Positions 12,501 to 25,177 of a DNA stretch of 64,000 bases are shown one piece after another. Origin of the DNA: Diaporthe sp. PMI_573 (lineage: Eukaryota; Ascomycota; Sordariomycetes; Diaporthales; Diaporthaceae); the NCBI GenBank assembly GCA_021399435.1, contig JAJTUP010000018.1, positions 1 through 64,000 of the forward strand, read 5' to 3'. The number at the start of each line of letters is the position of its first letter. The first letter of the stretch is position 1. The notes below the pieces were generated by a model. The model was not told the origin of the DNA. It made no database searches and saw only the letters and a program-made list of their open reading frames with translations. The position numbers and the translations under genes are program-made.

Positions 12501-14263
12501 TCAAAAAGCCCATAATCTATTCAGAATCAGATAGCGATCGCTTGCTCTATCCACCCCTTTTTTGTCGCCATAAACTACCAGCCGTTGTAATCTTTGGGCG
12601 ATAGGAACCCATTGCTGCTGTATGCTTAGTCCCTTAAAAATAACCATAGGAATTAGAGACTTGCCTATAGCAGAGATCCCTTACTTCGACCCACATTATA
12701 GAGACATCATCGTCCACATCTGGCACGTCGCCATCGTCCTTCTCAGTAATCGAAGCCTCGGTGCCCTGGTCGATCATTTTTATACTTCCAGTGGATGAAG
12801 AGTATGACTAATGTATCATATAAGCCGCAGCCACCCAGTGGAAGTGATTTGAAGTAGATAAGATAAATAAGGAGGCATACAAAGGAAACAGAGGAGCAGA
12901 ATAAGCAGGACATAAAGACATGGTTAAATTGGCCCAAATCAATTCTCACAACGCCGAGAACTGAAATTGCGTAACACGAGCAGGCAGTTGCCAGAGCGCT
13001 GATCTTTCGCGATAACTTATCGCCTCACGCTGGGCGGTGCACCCTACAGTACTTAGCTGAGACACTGCCCCACCATTTCCCTTTCCATCTCGGAATTCCT
13101 CCACATTTTGACAAAACCTGAGCATGCCAGTTCATTCGACACTCTACGCACTATCCCTCCGATACTATCCGAGCTTGGGAGGTATATTGTCAACGACGTT
13201 AAAATTATATAGCACGCCTGTTCTGAGACTAAGTCCTTCTTACCTTTTTTCAGGTCATCTCGCGTACCCGTCTTAAATATTTGTAAATACATCTTGGTAA
13301 AACACTTATTCGCTGCCAGATTTGTATTCCTGATTGCTCCTTAGCATTAGGAAACGGAGTAGTAGCTGTGACCAATTTAGCTGTTAGGGCTTGGGGGGTA
13401 GAAGATGAAACCCCCTGTATTAATACGACTTCAAGGCCTTCTTAAGCTCGTGTGTCGATGTTGTGGGAGCTCGATAGGCGAGTGCTAGACGTCACTTTCA
13501 GCTGTCATCTACACGACGAGCGCTTAAAAATGGAGAGTCATAGGAGAAAAGATTTATACATTCTACAACCTCTCTGCCTTGTCTATCATGCGTGAGCTGG
13601 ATGCGGGAATTCTGGTCATTCGAGCTATCTCACAAGGGGGGGGGGAGTCAGAAAATCTCTTATAGGCAAAATTACTTTCCCGCAGATTAAATCGCTTCAT
13701 AAATCGGACCACTTACTAAATTTAGCAAAGGTTATATTAGATTTCTTCAACCATCCTATAGACTTTATGCCTTTATTCAAACCCAAGTTGCTGTTGGAAC
13801 TATTTGAAAAGCCGGGAATAGTTTTACATTACTTGCACCGTAGTCTCTACGCACCTCGGTAACAGTATTATATTTTTTGCCCGCCTCCTTAAAACCTCTA
13901 TGTCGATCCTGATGCCATGTTCAATCTCTAAATCGTCTGAAGATAACCTATCCCTCCTGTTTATCTCTACTTCCAGGATTTGGTTTGTAGCTTTTTAAAC
14001 AATTCTACTGGTGCCTTGCTCCGTAGGATATCGTGGTGGATAGACTGTGGTGGGCCTTGAAGAGAATTCTCTGTAATATTTTGTGCTCTGGTTCTCCATG
14101 GTTTTAATATTTTCGGATTCGCCACACCATTCTGAACTATCTCTGCGTCTGCTGAAGTACGCTTCATCTTTCGCGCCATCGATTGAGTAAGAGATGATAA
14201 AAAATAATTTGAAAATTAACTACAAGCTCTGGCGCTCAAAAGTGCTTGACATGATAATCCAGG
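12501..14263. other. No recognisable gene
   Basis: Minus-strand ORFs of 79 aa (13053-13292) and 70 aa (13967-14179; begins MARKMKRTSADAEIVQNG) are possible small exons, but neither shows a domain. A G10 run lies at about 13636-13646. Confidence 0.4.
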
Positions 14264-15852
14264 GAGATTCTCGAGACGTTCGGAATCATGTCAAAACTCG
14301 GCTATCACACCGGAGATAACGCTACGTCAAACGACACATGTCTGGAGTCAATAGCACGTCGATTGAAAGAGAATCTTAATGTAAGTTGGCGGCCGCTTTC
14401 GATTGACTAATCTAATGATGAGCGGTAGATCGACTATGACCCCAAAAAACGCCGCATCCGCTGCATCGGCCACATCATCAATCTCTCCCTTCAAGCCTTC
14501 CTTCTCGGGTCATCGAATGAAGCCCTCATCGCCGCACTTGAAGCCGCATCCGAAGCCACTAGTGAAGACCTATTAATTCGCTTCTCTCGGGCCCTCACCA
14601 CCAGAAGACGTAGCGGACGCAGACGTCTCTCGAGATCGGATGTTGATGAGGACTATCTAGGCATTGAGGGCATACCTGCGCTGCGTAAACTGCACGGTCT
14701 GGCTGTTTGGACACGCTGCTCATCGCTTACTAGCCAGCTGTGGGACGATGAAGTCGGGTTGCGACTAGGGATCGATAATGAGACACGGTGGTCTTCATGG
14801 TATCATGTCCTCGATAAGCTTTTCAAAAAGAAGGCGCATATTGTTCAATTCATGCATGAACACGAGTAGATCCTCAGAGACAATCGATTGACAGCGGCTG
14901 ATTGGGATTTGCTTCAGAAAGCGTACCTATTTCTCCAACCCTTTGATGGAGCCACATTGTGCGCTGAGGGCAATAAAGCATCCCTTTCACAGTCATTATT
15001 TCTAATGGACTGCCTTCTTTCTCATTATGAAAACGAGAAGGTGAGCCATTTCATTGCGAGGTAGCGAGGACATCTCATCGCTGGTCTCAACGGCTAAGAT
15101 AGATGCTAATACAATTATAGCGGCACTATAGCGCACCCGAGATACGCGATGAGCGTATGCTACATACTATCGATATGGGCTGGTTTATTATGAATAAATA
15201 CTACACCATGACCGAGGACGTTCCCGTTTATTCCGCCGCTCTCCTTCTCGACCCTTCGAAACGAGACGCCTACATTAAGCAGAACTGGCCGGATGAGTGG
15301 TACGACAACGCAATTGGCGGAGCACAAGCGATTTGGGAGGAAGAATACAATATTGAGCTCCCTACTAAGCCTCCGGCCGCTCCGAGCGCTGTCCCAGACT
15401 TTGTAGAACATGAGACTAATAAACTAGCTCAGTTGGCAAGGAATATGAAGGTAAAGACCGCCGGATTGCGTTGTGAGGATGATTTCATGACCTTTATTAC
15501 CGCTCAACCGATAGAGATTGATTCTACGCCGCTTTAATGGTGGTGCGCATCTGAGCAGCGGAGAAGATATCCACGACTTAGCCGCATGGCCATCGCGATA
15601 CTCTTCATCTCACCAGAGTCGTCTGAGCCGGAGAGAGCCTTCTCTGGGGCCCGCAGGACATGCTTATAGGATAGGTTGCGGATTAAATGTGCAAACATTG
15701 AGAGGGTAGAGTGTATAGGCAGCTGGTTGCGCGAAGGTTATATCATACCTACATCCCGTGGTGGATTTGGGTTACCGATGATATTTTCCGCATTAAAAGA
15801 TGATCTTACTGATTTAGATGGCGATTTAGAAGATAGGGAGGATATTGATTGA
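14264..15852 (+). pseudogene. hAT transposase, 5'-truncated, three nonsense codons
   Basis: Homology starts abruptly at 14264 (EILETFGIMSKLGYHTGDNA) with the hAT signature GDNATSND, followed by CIGHIINLSLQAFLLG and the C-terminal dimerisation block LSRMAIAILFISPESSEPER with AFSGARRTC. Two introns are clear: 14381-14428 (48 nt, GTAAGT..TAG) and 15041-15120 (80 nt, GTGAGC..TAG); both restore the frame. Only three stops interrupt it: TAG 14867-14869, TAA 15535-15537 and TAG 15667-15669, each explained by one C-to-T or G-to-A change. The reading ends at TGA 15850-15852. The N-terminal zinc-finger part is absent. Confidence 0.85.
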
Positions 15853-18499
15853 TATAGAATAGAGTCGTTAAATTAATTTTTTGATTTTGTTGCCTTATTG
15901 GCCTACTATTGTGTTCCTTATCCTGTTATCCTGTTATCTTATCCTGTTATCCTGTAATCTGTATTTTTTCTTATCTTTGTTGTATTTAACATGTTAAGGG
16001 ATTTCTTAACATGTTATACAGGTTGCCCATATATGTTTGTACCCCTTCTTGTATGTCCCATCCATTATTTAGGCACAGTGAAATGGGGTAACTGTCCAGT
16101 AGCCGGGCTGCTGGATAGTGTAGGGTGAAAATAGGTATAGTGTATTAAATCCAATATGCTAAAGTTTTATATTTAAATGGCTACAGCGAAATAGCTTGCC
16201 ACAGCTAAATGTGCTTGTCACAGCGAAATGCTTAATACTGCAAAATGGCTCGCTATAGTGAAATGGCCACAGAGAAACGGCCTAAATTGAGATAACACCG
16301 GGGTGCCATTTGGGCGCTTTCTTAAATAATGCATACATCAAGTAGGAGGGGAACGTAAGAGTGCAGAGGGCCACTTCTGTCATTCTGGGATCACAATAGA
16401 GTATTTGAATGATTTTTAGATTTGCGAGTGAATCTATTTAGAGCCAGCATAACTTCGACTATTTGTTATCAGATATGGTGTCTGCATAAAAGCCGCTGAT
16501 GTGCCGGTACTAGGAATACCACTTCCGTATCTCCCATGACGATCAAAGGTCCTTTTGGAAATGATCCCAACCAAGCAAACAAAGCCGGAGTTCTTGTCGG
16601 CAAGCTTACATCGACTACTTGTTCATCCAGGTCCCCTCTCTAATGCTTCCAGCTTCTTCGAATCGTTCTGTGTGACGCTCCTCATCGCCACCCAGCTAAA
16701 AAAAGAAGTCGCCAAAGATTTGTCGAATTATTATACCAGTTGGTAGCTAACCGTGCTGTGGACTGCATGTTGGTTACTTAGGACACCGAAAACAGAGATG
16801 TAGGTATTAGAACAGCACTGTCCGTAGTATGTTCTTGAGGGCAGCGTTTGTTAGTGAGGCCGAGCAGCATGGGTTGATTTGTAACCCATACCAGGCATAC
16901 CCCAAATGATCATTTTCAACGTTTCGAATTTAAGGTGCGCTGCAGGTGGCTTCTTGCCTGTACCAAATCTTTCAGTAAAGGATATGAGCGCTTGTCATTA
17001 CTTGATCATGCTCATGCTAAACTCCGCAAAGGGACCCGAGTTCCAGATGCAATGAGACGGAAGTGGTTTTGGGTGGCACTTTTATGACTCCTCGTCCCGG
17101 CTTTGTTCTGAGATACGTAAGAACCGGGAGGCGACCACGCCAAACTGCCTGCAGCTCGAGGATGGCTTCGTCAAGGCGCTCCGTCAACTGCCCCAGTGGC
17201 AATAAGTACGCCTCTCCATCCTTGGCGAGAAGGGAAACGGTGGGCGTATTCTATTATCATCAGACTGACTTCTCGTGGAATTCTGTAGGATTTGATATTT
17301 CACATAATTTCGGCGGTAAAGAGACGTTGAATGCTGGATTTTGTTAAGTGTAGGCTGCCTGCATGGCGAAATGGTTTTAAGTTAAGCAGAATCATATTCG
17401 TAGCCCCTGTATGAGGGATTGGTTGGCATCAGGGTTATAGAGTGCCTTCCTACTTTTACTGTAAGCCCGAAGTACTGCTCGAAGAAAGTATTAAGGGTCA
17501 GCTTGCCAGTTGCGCGACTCTGCGGTTCGTCAGGCGTCGGTCGCCCGGGAAGGACTGTACCAAGGCAGGGTAGCTTTGCCGCGCGGCTTCCCACGCAGAC
17601 CCAGCGACGACCGGCCCTGTCAGGGAAGTGGCACATCAAACGGCAGGTTGGGAGTTTTTGAAATTGGAGGTGGCCTTAGCCTCGTGTAGAAGCCAGTATC
17701 CACACCTTCGTAATCCTTGACAAATATGGATGCCGCAGACGAGTTGCTGCTTGCTTCTACTGCCTCCGTGCCACTGCATATAACAGCGCTGTCTTTGTTT
17801 CCGAGACAGCATATGATATCGGATTTTGCGGTGTTGACCGTGCTGGTGCTAGTGTTGCTGCCGAGATAGGTTATAAAAAGTTCGTTGTTTATATCTAAAG
17901 ATATATTTTCAGTGCTTCTAAGCCAGAGTAAATGCTAGTCAATATTGTGTGTAAATGCTATTCGTGGCGTGGGATTCGATGCGCACTTGCCTTATAGAAA
18001 GACTGGCGACAGCAGGTGATGGTGATAGAGGTGCCGATTCAGTATTTATGCAGCATCTCCTTGGTCCACATCCCAAATATAAAGCTAACCGCCTCTAGAT
18101 CGACATCATGGTTGATAGAAAATATCTAAATTGAGAGTTGGGGGGAAACAATGGCATGAAAGGGATTGTCGAATGAGGCTTAGATGATTTGTATATAAGT
18201 GCCGTAGTCAAAATATACTTGCGCATAAAGAGCTGCATGCTTAGTCAGAACATGGTGTGCGGCATCTGTTTTTGGGAGTGCGAATATCAATTCTCTTTGT
18301 TTGGAGGCCAGGCACTAACATGGTGTAGAGTTTTGATTTCTACAACGGCACACATATGTTGGTCAAGTCACCAATGGCAAATATTGAGATGCAGGGTATC
18401 TCACCCGTTGGCTTCCTTTTTATTACCGCGGCTTTTTTGGGCCGTGACTCTGCTCTACTGCTATTCACTCATCCTCCTCCCCAGCGCCCATTTGCTCCC
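15853..18499. other. Gene-poor tract with simple repeats
   Basis: A TTATCCTG-type microsatellite lies at 15917-15958. At 16075-16290 a degenerate phrase (CACAGYGAAATGG) recurs about six times. Minus-strand ORFs at 17017-17202 and 17382-17639 have gene-like composition (for example GQLTERLDEAILELQAVW) but no family I recognise. The plus ORF at 16555-16746 is unconvincing. Confidence 0.45.
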
Positions 18500-21369
18500 A
18501 GTATCTCGGAGGATAAAGCTGTCACAAGGCTTGGCCGCTATTTCCCAGGCTTCCTCTTTACCGAGGCCAGCCGGAAGACTGCAGGTTGGATCTGGGAACA
18601 CGGCTATGATATAACTAAACAGGATTCTGATAATTGCAGATAGATTTGCCGCTACTATATTGCGAAGAATTCTCGCAAGCCCCAGTTGTACCAGTTTGCC
18701 GCTGTATACTACAAAATGGATCACATCTAGGTATCGCAATTATCAGGTACGCGCGCCATCTCTACCTAAAGCTAAAAGCCGGTTAGAGAAAGCCGATAAT
18801 CTTTGCAACTACAGCTCTACGATACAAGGCGAGAAGAGACAGCGGTCTATAACCGAGGCTCTCGGTTAAATTAATGCTACCAATCTTGCAGAGTAGCGGA
18901 TTGCTAATACATACCTTAAGACGTTTGACCGAGGGCACTTCTAGATACTGCTTACAAGATATATCATTAATAGTCACAAGCCCTTTTCTGACGCCGAGAA
19001 TCTAGACCTCCGCAGGATCTTTAAATATCTCAACCCAACAGTCGGATCTTATAATGCGCACCTTATAGCTAATACTATACGCGCCAAGGCTATTACAGTA
19101 TAAACTATATACAAGAAGACTATTACAAAGGTACTAGCTAATGCCCCCGGCTTGATTTATATCTTATATAATGGCTAGACTGCTCCTAATAAGATTCTAT
19201 TATACGGGGTTGCCTGCTTCTTTTGCAACAAATTTGGCCGGCTGTATAAGCTTATTTTAGGCGTGTCGGAAATTTCTGTGCGCTATATTGGCGAAAATAT
19301 TGCCGAGGAGGTCTACTATGTTTTGGATGCTTTTGGTATCTCAAAAAGGGTTGGCTACGCTATACTGGATAATGCTGACAATATAGATACTTTAATGGAC
19401 GAGCTGGAGACTCTTCTTGACTGGGAGGAAGGTGAGGGCAAGGAGCGTCGTGGCTGCTGCTTTGGGTATATACTTAACCTTTCTGCCAAGGCCCTGTTGT
19501 TTGGGAACTTTGTTAAAGTAATTAAAGATAAGGCTACCGGTATATTAATACTCTTAGAGAGAGAGTAGAAAAACTGGGTAAAGCGAGGTCTAATAGGTAA
19601 GCTATATTGTCGTCTCTATATATATTCTCTTTCCGACTCTTTATAGCCATATATATATACATACCCAAATATATATATAGATATACTTATATATGGTTTT
19701 TTTATAGAGAAACTTTATAATTTTGTCTACAATATCTATAATAGCTACCGTATTTCCTTTTAGCTCTGCTATCTATAATAACAAAAGAAGGTACAGCCGC
19801 TTAAGTATATTTGAGACAACGATACTTGTTGGTTGTCTCAGCTATATATAATCTGTCGAGCGCTTAAGTTGCGTAAATATCTCGACTGTGTTCTCTTTAA
19901 ATATAGACGGGAGTGAAGAGAAGAGAATACTACTATAAGTGTAGATTTGGTGACCGTTGAAGGGACCGCACGCCCGGCCCGGCTGTGGCCAATCAGAAGG
20001 GCCGGTCTGGCTTAGTCAGCAGAGGGCTGGCCACTACACCAAGTTGCTTCGGCGCCCACGATGGCGATAACTTCCTTTCTTCTTTCTGTAGCAAGAATTC
20101 GAACCCGTACCCAGACACGTATGGTGGTTCCTTTTGCTCGCCCCTATTTGCACGTGCAAAGACCCCCTGACCTAAGGCATCAGGGCCGTACCAACAATAA
20201 GAGATACTCTTAAGTCTGGAAAGAAGACGCCTTACATTTTTCTTAAAGAGGGTAAATTAATAGATAACAATTAGATTGCCCTCAAGTACTTGGAAAAGAT
20301 CCTCTAATACTATAAGATAGTCGTTAAGACTCTTGAGGGTAATAGTTAGGTCTATTGCCGGCGCCATAGATATAAGGGTTTATACGGCAATATATGAGAT
20401 ATAGTCTTGGGTATAGAGAAGATCCTGGGAATGCTTGAAAAGGAAAAAAAAGAGGCGGATACATTTTTTAACCCAGAATAATTCCGGATTGGTGTTAATT
20501 TGGCCTGGGAAAAGCTAGAAAAGTATTACAAAAGTAAGTAATTCTATACTACGTTTTCTTCCTTATTTACAACTTTCTATCTAGCTAACTACTTATTTAC
20601 AAAACTAGACGACACGGCAATATATTATGCTACACTGGTACTTAATCCTGGCTACTAATAGAGTTGGTTTTAGGATAGATAGAGGGACAATCCCGACTAG
20701 GTTAAACGTACTATGGGTACAGTCTAAGATATTTAGGATTGAAAGTATAAATATAAAGAGCAGAGACCGGTCTTGTTGACCTTGTTATTGCCGTCTCTAG
20801 GAGACAAGCGACCCATCTACTACAATCTATTTAAGCACGATGCCTTTAAGAAACGCGCTGTAGAGGAGCGGTTACAAGCACGGGCTGTCCGCGTTGCCAG
20901 TAGAAACAATAAGTATAGTACCTAGTGTGTAGATAAGATACAGAAAATGGCATATTACCCTGATCCCATCTAGTACTGGTATAGACTCCGCTTCCAGTAT
21001 CCTCGCTTATCAGAAATGGCACTAGATTTCCTTACTGTCTAGCCTATAAGTGCTAAGTGCAAGAGACTTTTCTCAGCAGGCAGGCAATTAGTTATACAAT
21101 AGAGGCACAATCTCAATACTATAATTGTTGGTATATATATATGCCTACACTTATAGTATCGCTCCGGTCTTATCCCAGAGCTAGATACCAGACTGGTTGA
21201 TAAAATAGAGACAGCGACTGTAGATACTCTTATAAATCTCTTAGAAGACGGGAGACAATAGCGAAAGGCGGCAATAGTTTGGCTAGATAAACCAGAGGAA
21301 GCATTTAGAACAGATAAGAGTAATAATATAGCAGAGATCCCTGTAATAGATTAGGATATACCAAAATAA
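18500..21369 (+). pseudogene. hAT transposase relic, RIPed and split by a solo LTR
   Basis: The reading begins with a BED-type zinc-finger region (GRYFPGFLFTEASRKTAGWI) and continues through RIFKYLNPTVGSYNAHLIAN, GVACFFCNKFGR, SEISVRYIGENIAEEVYYVL, YAILDNADNIDTLMDEL and GYILNLSAKALLFGNF. After the LTR inserted at 19940-20196 it resumes with LGIEKILGMLEKEKKEADTF, LSEMALDFLTV and the hAT_C block ISAKCKRLFSAGRQL, ending near TAA 21367. More than 25 stops, mostly TAG/TAA, fit RIP. The longest surviving open segment is 19263-19568. No terminal inverted repeats could be assigned. Confidence 0.85.
19940..20196 (-). repeat. Solo LTR (Copia-like) with 5-bp target duplication
   Basis: On the minus strand it starts TGTTGGTACGGCCCTGA at 20196 and ends CCAAATCTACA at 19940 (257 bp, TG..CA). 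It is flanked exactly by ATAAG at 19935-19939 and 20197-20201. A second copy with its own duplication is at 51205-51456. It interrupts the hAT relic, so it inserted after that element. Confidence 0.9.
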
Positions 21370-21984
21370 ACCTACCAACCCACTATCGTGGATTTCGTGG
21401 CCTACGTGGGTTTTATGAACCACCACCCACCTACCCACCGAGACTCCGCCTTAGTCATCCGCCTACCCCACCCTATAAAAGGCTCTGGTAGGGTGGGGTA
21501 GGGTGGTTGTGGACGTTGAACATGTTGTCCGGGTCTGAATTCGTTTTGTAGGGGCCCGATATCTGTCATAGCAATCTTCCCCACATATTCCTTTGTAATA
21601 TATGATCTTCCTTGTTGCAGACGGTAACTTGACTCAATTGTGGTTTGACGAGAATAAGGAATCCGTTCTGAACGCCACGGTGAGATCCGGGAACGGCCTA
21701 CTAAGTATCTTTTCGGACAGTCTTGCTGCTTTTGTAGGCATTGGTGGACAATTCCAGAGGGTTTCGACTGCCAAGTTCCGCATACCTATGATGGTGTTCT
21801 GGCCGGATGTACAGCCTAGCCGCGTAGAAATACCATTAGCAACATTTATTTCTGGTGCCACCCCACCTTGCTGGGTCTAGATAAGCCTTGCGGCAGCACA
21901 AGGCGAGCCCCGGAGTTGATCCATCCAAATGATCCCACCTCTCCGGCGAGTAGCTAAATGTACTAAAGAACCTCGATTCAAATA
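21370..21984. other. Intergenic, with a perfect hairpin
   Basis: CCTACCCCACCCTA and its reverse complement TAGGGTGGGGTAGG face each other at about 21470-21506, separated by about 10 nt. A 92-aa plus ORF at 21602-21880 (GNGLLSIFSDSLAAFVGIGG) has coding-like composition but no recognised domain. Confidence 0.4.
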
Positions 21985-22167
21985 ATGTCAGTACCCTACG
22001 TCGTGAATGTTTTAACATCTCGCAACTGCTTTAAGAAAAGCAAAGAGATTCAGGAGTGGGAGCGTCACTTCTTGCACGTTGATAAAGATATTCTTTTCGA
22101 CATCATGCGCGCCGCTAATATAAACCGCCGCCGCCCAGCGCTTTTTAACGGCTGGCGATATCGATAA
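21985..22167 (+). pseudogene. Skp1-like fragment
   Basis: The 60-aa ORF contains KEIQEWERHFLHVDKDILFD followed by IMRAAN. This resembles the Skp1 segment in which an acidic helix leads to the vDqe(M/I)LFeIilAANY signature used to bind F-box proteins in SCF ubiquitin ligases. Similarity stops after AAN, where the frame turns into Arg-rich sequence, so only about 35 residues of a roughly 160-aa protein remain. Short length makes this tentative. Confidence 0.45.
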
Positions 22168-22567
22168 CGATAGTAAGGGCGGCGAGGGCGGCGTCGCGGC
22201 GAGGGCGGCGAGGGCGCCAAGGAAACGCAAGACGAGATCGTCGCCGTCATGCCCACGGTCGACTTTATTGACTTATTATTCGACTAGCTGGGTCACGTGG
22301 GCGACGATGTAGGCAACGTGGGCAACATGGGTAACGTTGTGGCTTACTTAGGTCTAATAGTGCTTATTTGTTGCCTTTAAGTGAATGGGAATAGCGGCAT
22401 GCAGCGGCATGTTGGTCGGTGTAGTTACATTAATTATTTGTATGGAGCCGAATCAGCTTCCCAGGTCAGCCCACGCTCTACACCTCGTCCAAAGAAGCGG
22501 GCCTTTGACGCGAGTATCGATGAAAATCGACACAGACGCAAGGCGTATTTGTCCAAGTTGCAGATTC

Positions 22568-23239
22568 CTATATGTTCTCCCTGTATCTGAACGGTGGTCG
22601 GATCTCTCGAGTCCGGGTCCGTTGAACACGGGCGTTGGTGACGTGTTTACATCCGATTTCTCTCCTTCCTTTGCGACTATTTCGAATTGTTATTCTCTGG
22701 ATTTCTGGCGGATTTGTCTCGAATGAGGTGAGGTCTCGTGGTTGCTTTCCTTTTTCACCTTGCTGTGTGGATACAGTTTGTCCTTGTTGGATGCTTTTGA
22801 CTTGGGAAGAACCAGTGCTTGACTCCTTGCTATTGCCATCATTCTGGCTGGCGGTTGATCTAAGTTCCCAATCTAAAAACTCCTGTTTCATAACATTGTT
22901 AATCTTATTGCTGAGATGTGAATCGGCAGCCTTTTCCTGACGTTCCTGACTTGGCTCCCACAAATCATAGCTGTTCTTGCCATGGTCAGGTTGGTGTGGC
23001 AGAAGAGGAACTGTCGCCCCCACAGATAGCCAATCATGAATTGGATTGAAATCTGACCCAGGATAGCTTGCGTGTTCTGCACCAGAGGTCGGAGAAGATA
23101 TGTCTCGAAGGGGAACGAGAGTGTCGCGTGCTGTATCTTGCAATTTCCTCCTTTCTTTGCAGTCGGTGCAACCGCAATGATTGATCTCGTCGCAGTCGCT
23201 GCAGTGGCTTGTGTCCTGATCCTCATCATGGCGGGTCAT
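22568..23239 (-). CDS. Hypothetical protein, Cys-rich N terminus (223 aa)
   Basis: A single open frame from ATG at 23239. Residues 1-30 hold a tight Cys/His cluster (HCSDCDEINHCGCTDC), possibly metal-binding. The rest is hydrophilic and Ser/Gln-rich, with a basic C terminus (RNSRKGRREIG, RVQRTRTREIR). No membrane segment or signal peptide is seen. No family recognised. It is the longest uninterrupted ORF in this part of the window and lacks RIP-like stops. The opposite strand carries only shadows. Confidence 0.5.
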   Translation of the reverse strand: MTRHDEDQDTSHCSDCDEINHCGCTDCKERRKLQDTARDTLVPLRDISSPTSGAEHASYPGSDFNPIHDWLSVGATVPLLPHQPDHGKNSYDLWEPSQERQEKAADSHLSNKINNVMKQEFLDWELRSTASQNDGNSKESSTGSSQVKSIQQGQTVSTQQGEKGKQPRDLTSFETNPPEIQRITIRNSRKGRREIGCKHVTNARVQRTRTREIRPPFRYRENI

Positions 23240-24000
23240 AGCCTTGACCTATCAGAATAGAACTAATAAATATGAGAAACAGGCTTGGTACAAAAGCAAA
23301 TACAAACAACCTATTGAGGTATTATAAGGCTTTGTCACGTTTTAATGATAGACGAGACTATACATTTTGTCCAGTGATTCCAGACCGTATTTATGTGATA
23401 CTGTAGCTGCGGACAGGCAGAACCAGGAAGAGTCTGCTTACTTATTGGGCACGAAAACCACCAGCTTAGGTTCTACCTTAAGTTCCGGTACTAACGTTAA
23501 TGAGGAACATGCAGGTCCTTATGTATTCCTGTTGTATTTTTGTCTTGCTTTGTTTAGTGTGTTATGAAGTATACTTTGTCCCTTCAATGGCCTAATACAT
23601 TATATAAGCTGAATTCGCATTTTGAGTACGTAGCTGCGCCTATTGGAATGCATGAGGATTCACCAAATTTAAACATCCGTTGCGAGCCTTGGTTTTCGTG
23701 GGGGTGTCAACTGGGTATCCGGACCCCCTGCAAAGCCATTAACTACCTCAGGACCTGATCACAGTACCAGCCAAACAGTCTGCTGAGGCTGTTTGTCGTT
23801 CTTCCACTGAGGAGGCTGGTAGTATAGTGGTGCAGGAGGCTTAGTTGCGTTCTGAAGGTAAAGTTGGGGTTTTCAATTAGAGTTCCATAGTGGGAGAGGG
23901 TGCTGATTTGTTGGGTGCTGGTGGTGAAGGAAATGTGCCTGCGGGTGGCTTGTCTAGTGCCTAATTTTGCGATTTTAATAGATCTGAATTTGATTAGTGT
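23240..24000. other. No supported gene
   Basis: Short plus ORFs of 64-66 aa at 23367-23758 have no recognisable domain. This DNA may belong to the 3' part of the Gypsy relic that follows. Confidence 0.35.
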
Positions 24001-24004
24001 ATTT

Positions 24005-24370
24005 TCTTTTTAACTAGTAGAATAGTCAACTAGTTAAATGTATTAACTAATTGAGCAGGCTAACTGGTTAACGTGGTTAACTGGTCGATATGGTTAACTG
24101 GTTAAGTTTCTTATTCTTGTGTGGCTTTTAACTGGTTGAGTCCTTAACTGGTCGGGCCTTTAACTAGTTAAGCCTGTTAACTGGTTAAGCATATCAACTG
24201 GTTGAGTGGTCGAGCAGGGTTGACTGGTTGAGCCCCTCAACTGGTTGAGGCTTATAGCCGCTGGGTAAGCCTGGTGGATCTTTTGAGTTGGCTGGTCGGG
24301 TTTATAGGTTGATTAAGTGGGTCGACCAGTTGAATAGGTCGATTGGTTAAGCCTGTTGACTGGTTGAGGT
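24005..24370. repeat. Degenerate short repeat based on TTAACTGGTTGAG
   Basis: About 20 imperfect copies of (T/C)TAACTGGTTRAG and TCGACTGGTTGAG, each separated by a few bases, run through this segment. It lies just 3' of the Gypsy chromodomain on the minus strand. Spacing is irregular, so it is not a CRISPR array. Confidence 0.65.
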
Positions 24371-24383
24371 ATGTTTTATTTAT

Positions 24384-24790
24384 GGTTGGGTTTCTGGCCT
24401 TAAAATCCTTTAGAAGCGGTTTACAATTAGCAAGGTTTTATTCTAGTTCCCATGTGTTCTCACTAAAGTTATAGTCTTTCCACTTAATGAGGTATTCCGC
24501 TGTTTCTTAGTGTTGTCTTGAGTTTAAGATTTTCTCAACTTTGTATTCCTTATTATAGTTATTAATCTATATTTCAAGTTTTGCATTCTTAAGTGCTGGT
24601 TTTAAAAGTGAAATATAAAAAACTGGGTATTATTTTATTCCTTTAGGTAGTTATACATTTACAGTGTTGCAGTCACGACTTATCTTTAAACCCAAGATCT
24701 GCCTTACACCTCTAGAAGTACTAGCTTATAAACAAAGTACGGTCCTTCCGAGATGTTGTAGGACTATATTCATAAGCACAAAAGTACCAG
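24384..24790 (-). mobile_element. Ty3/Gypsy chromovirus relic (integrase C terminus with chromodomain)
   Basis: Minus-strand reading gives PVFYISLLKPALKNAKL, then a chromodomain: KEYKVEKILNSR, then ETAEYLIKWKDYNFSENTWE and NLANCKPLLKDF, with three interrupting stops. Chromodomains at the end of integrase direct chromoviruses to heterochromatin. Only this 3' end of pol is recognisable. AT-rich composition and stop types suggest RIP. Confidence 0.8.
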
Positions 24791-25177
24791 ATGTATTTTG
24801 AAGGCGGAGGCGGCGTTGGCCGCGGGTGCATTTGAGCCAGGTTGGTAAATTTTTGGCTTTCCCCTTTTCCTGCCCCGCTATGTCGCGCGTGACTCCCTGG
24901 AGAGTTTCACGTCATCGCAAGGGTCTCAAGCAGAATGCCTCACCCAATTCTGGTTGCCCCGGGCACCGCTTCCAAAATTGCCCCGTCCATCCACCAATAT
25001 CGAGACGGATTCTACTAAGCTCCGTCGCCGCAGGTTTGCAGGCGAAAGAGGTCCACGGCCTGCCCCAGACGAGTGTAAAATGCGTCCAGTAGCCAGGCGA
25101 TGGCTTGAGTATTGTACTTTAACGCGGCAGGCAGAAGAACTTGGCATATATCCGACGCAGCTCGCAAAGGAGGGCTA
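24791..25177. other. GC-richer stretch without a supported gene
   Basis: Overlapping ORFs of 70-90 aa occur on both strands (24826-25226). None shows a domain. Confidence 0.35.

Noticed and set aside
21402..21584. 60-aa minus-strand ORF with Pro-rich sequence
   Set aside because: It arises from the CCTACCCCACCC hairpin and has no domain.
24005..24370. Possible CRISPR-like array
   Set aside because: Units are imperfect and irregularly spaced, and the organism is eukaryotic.
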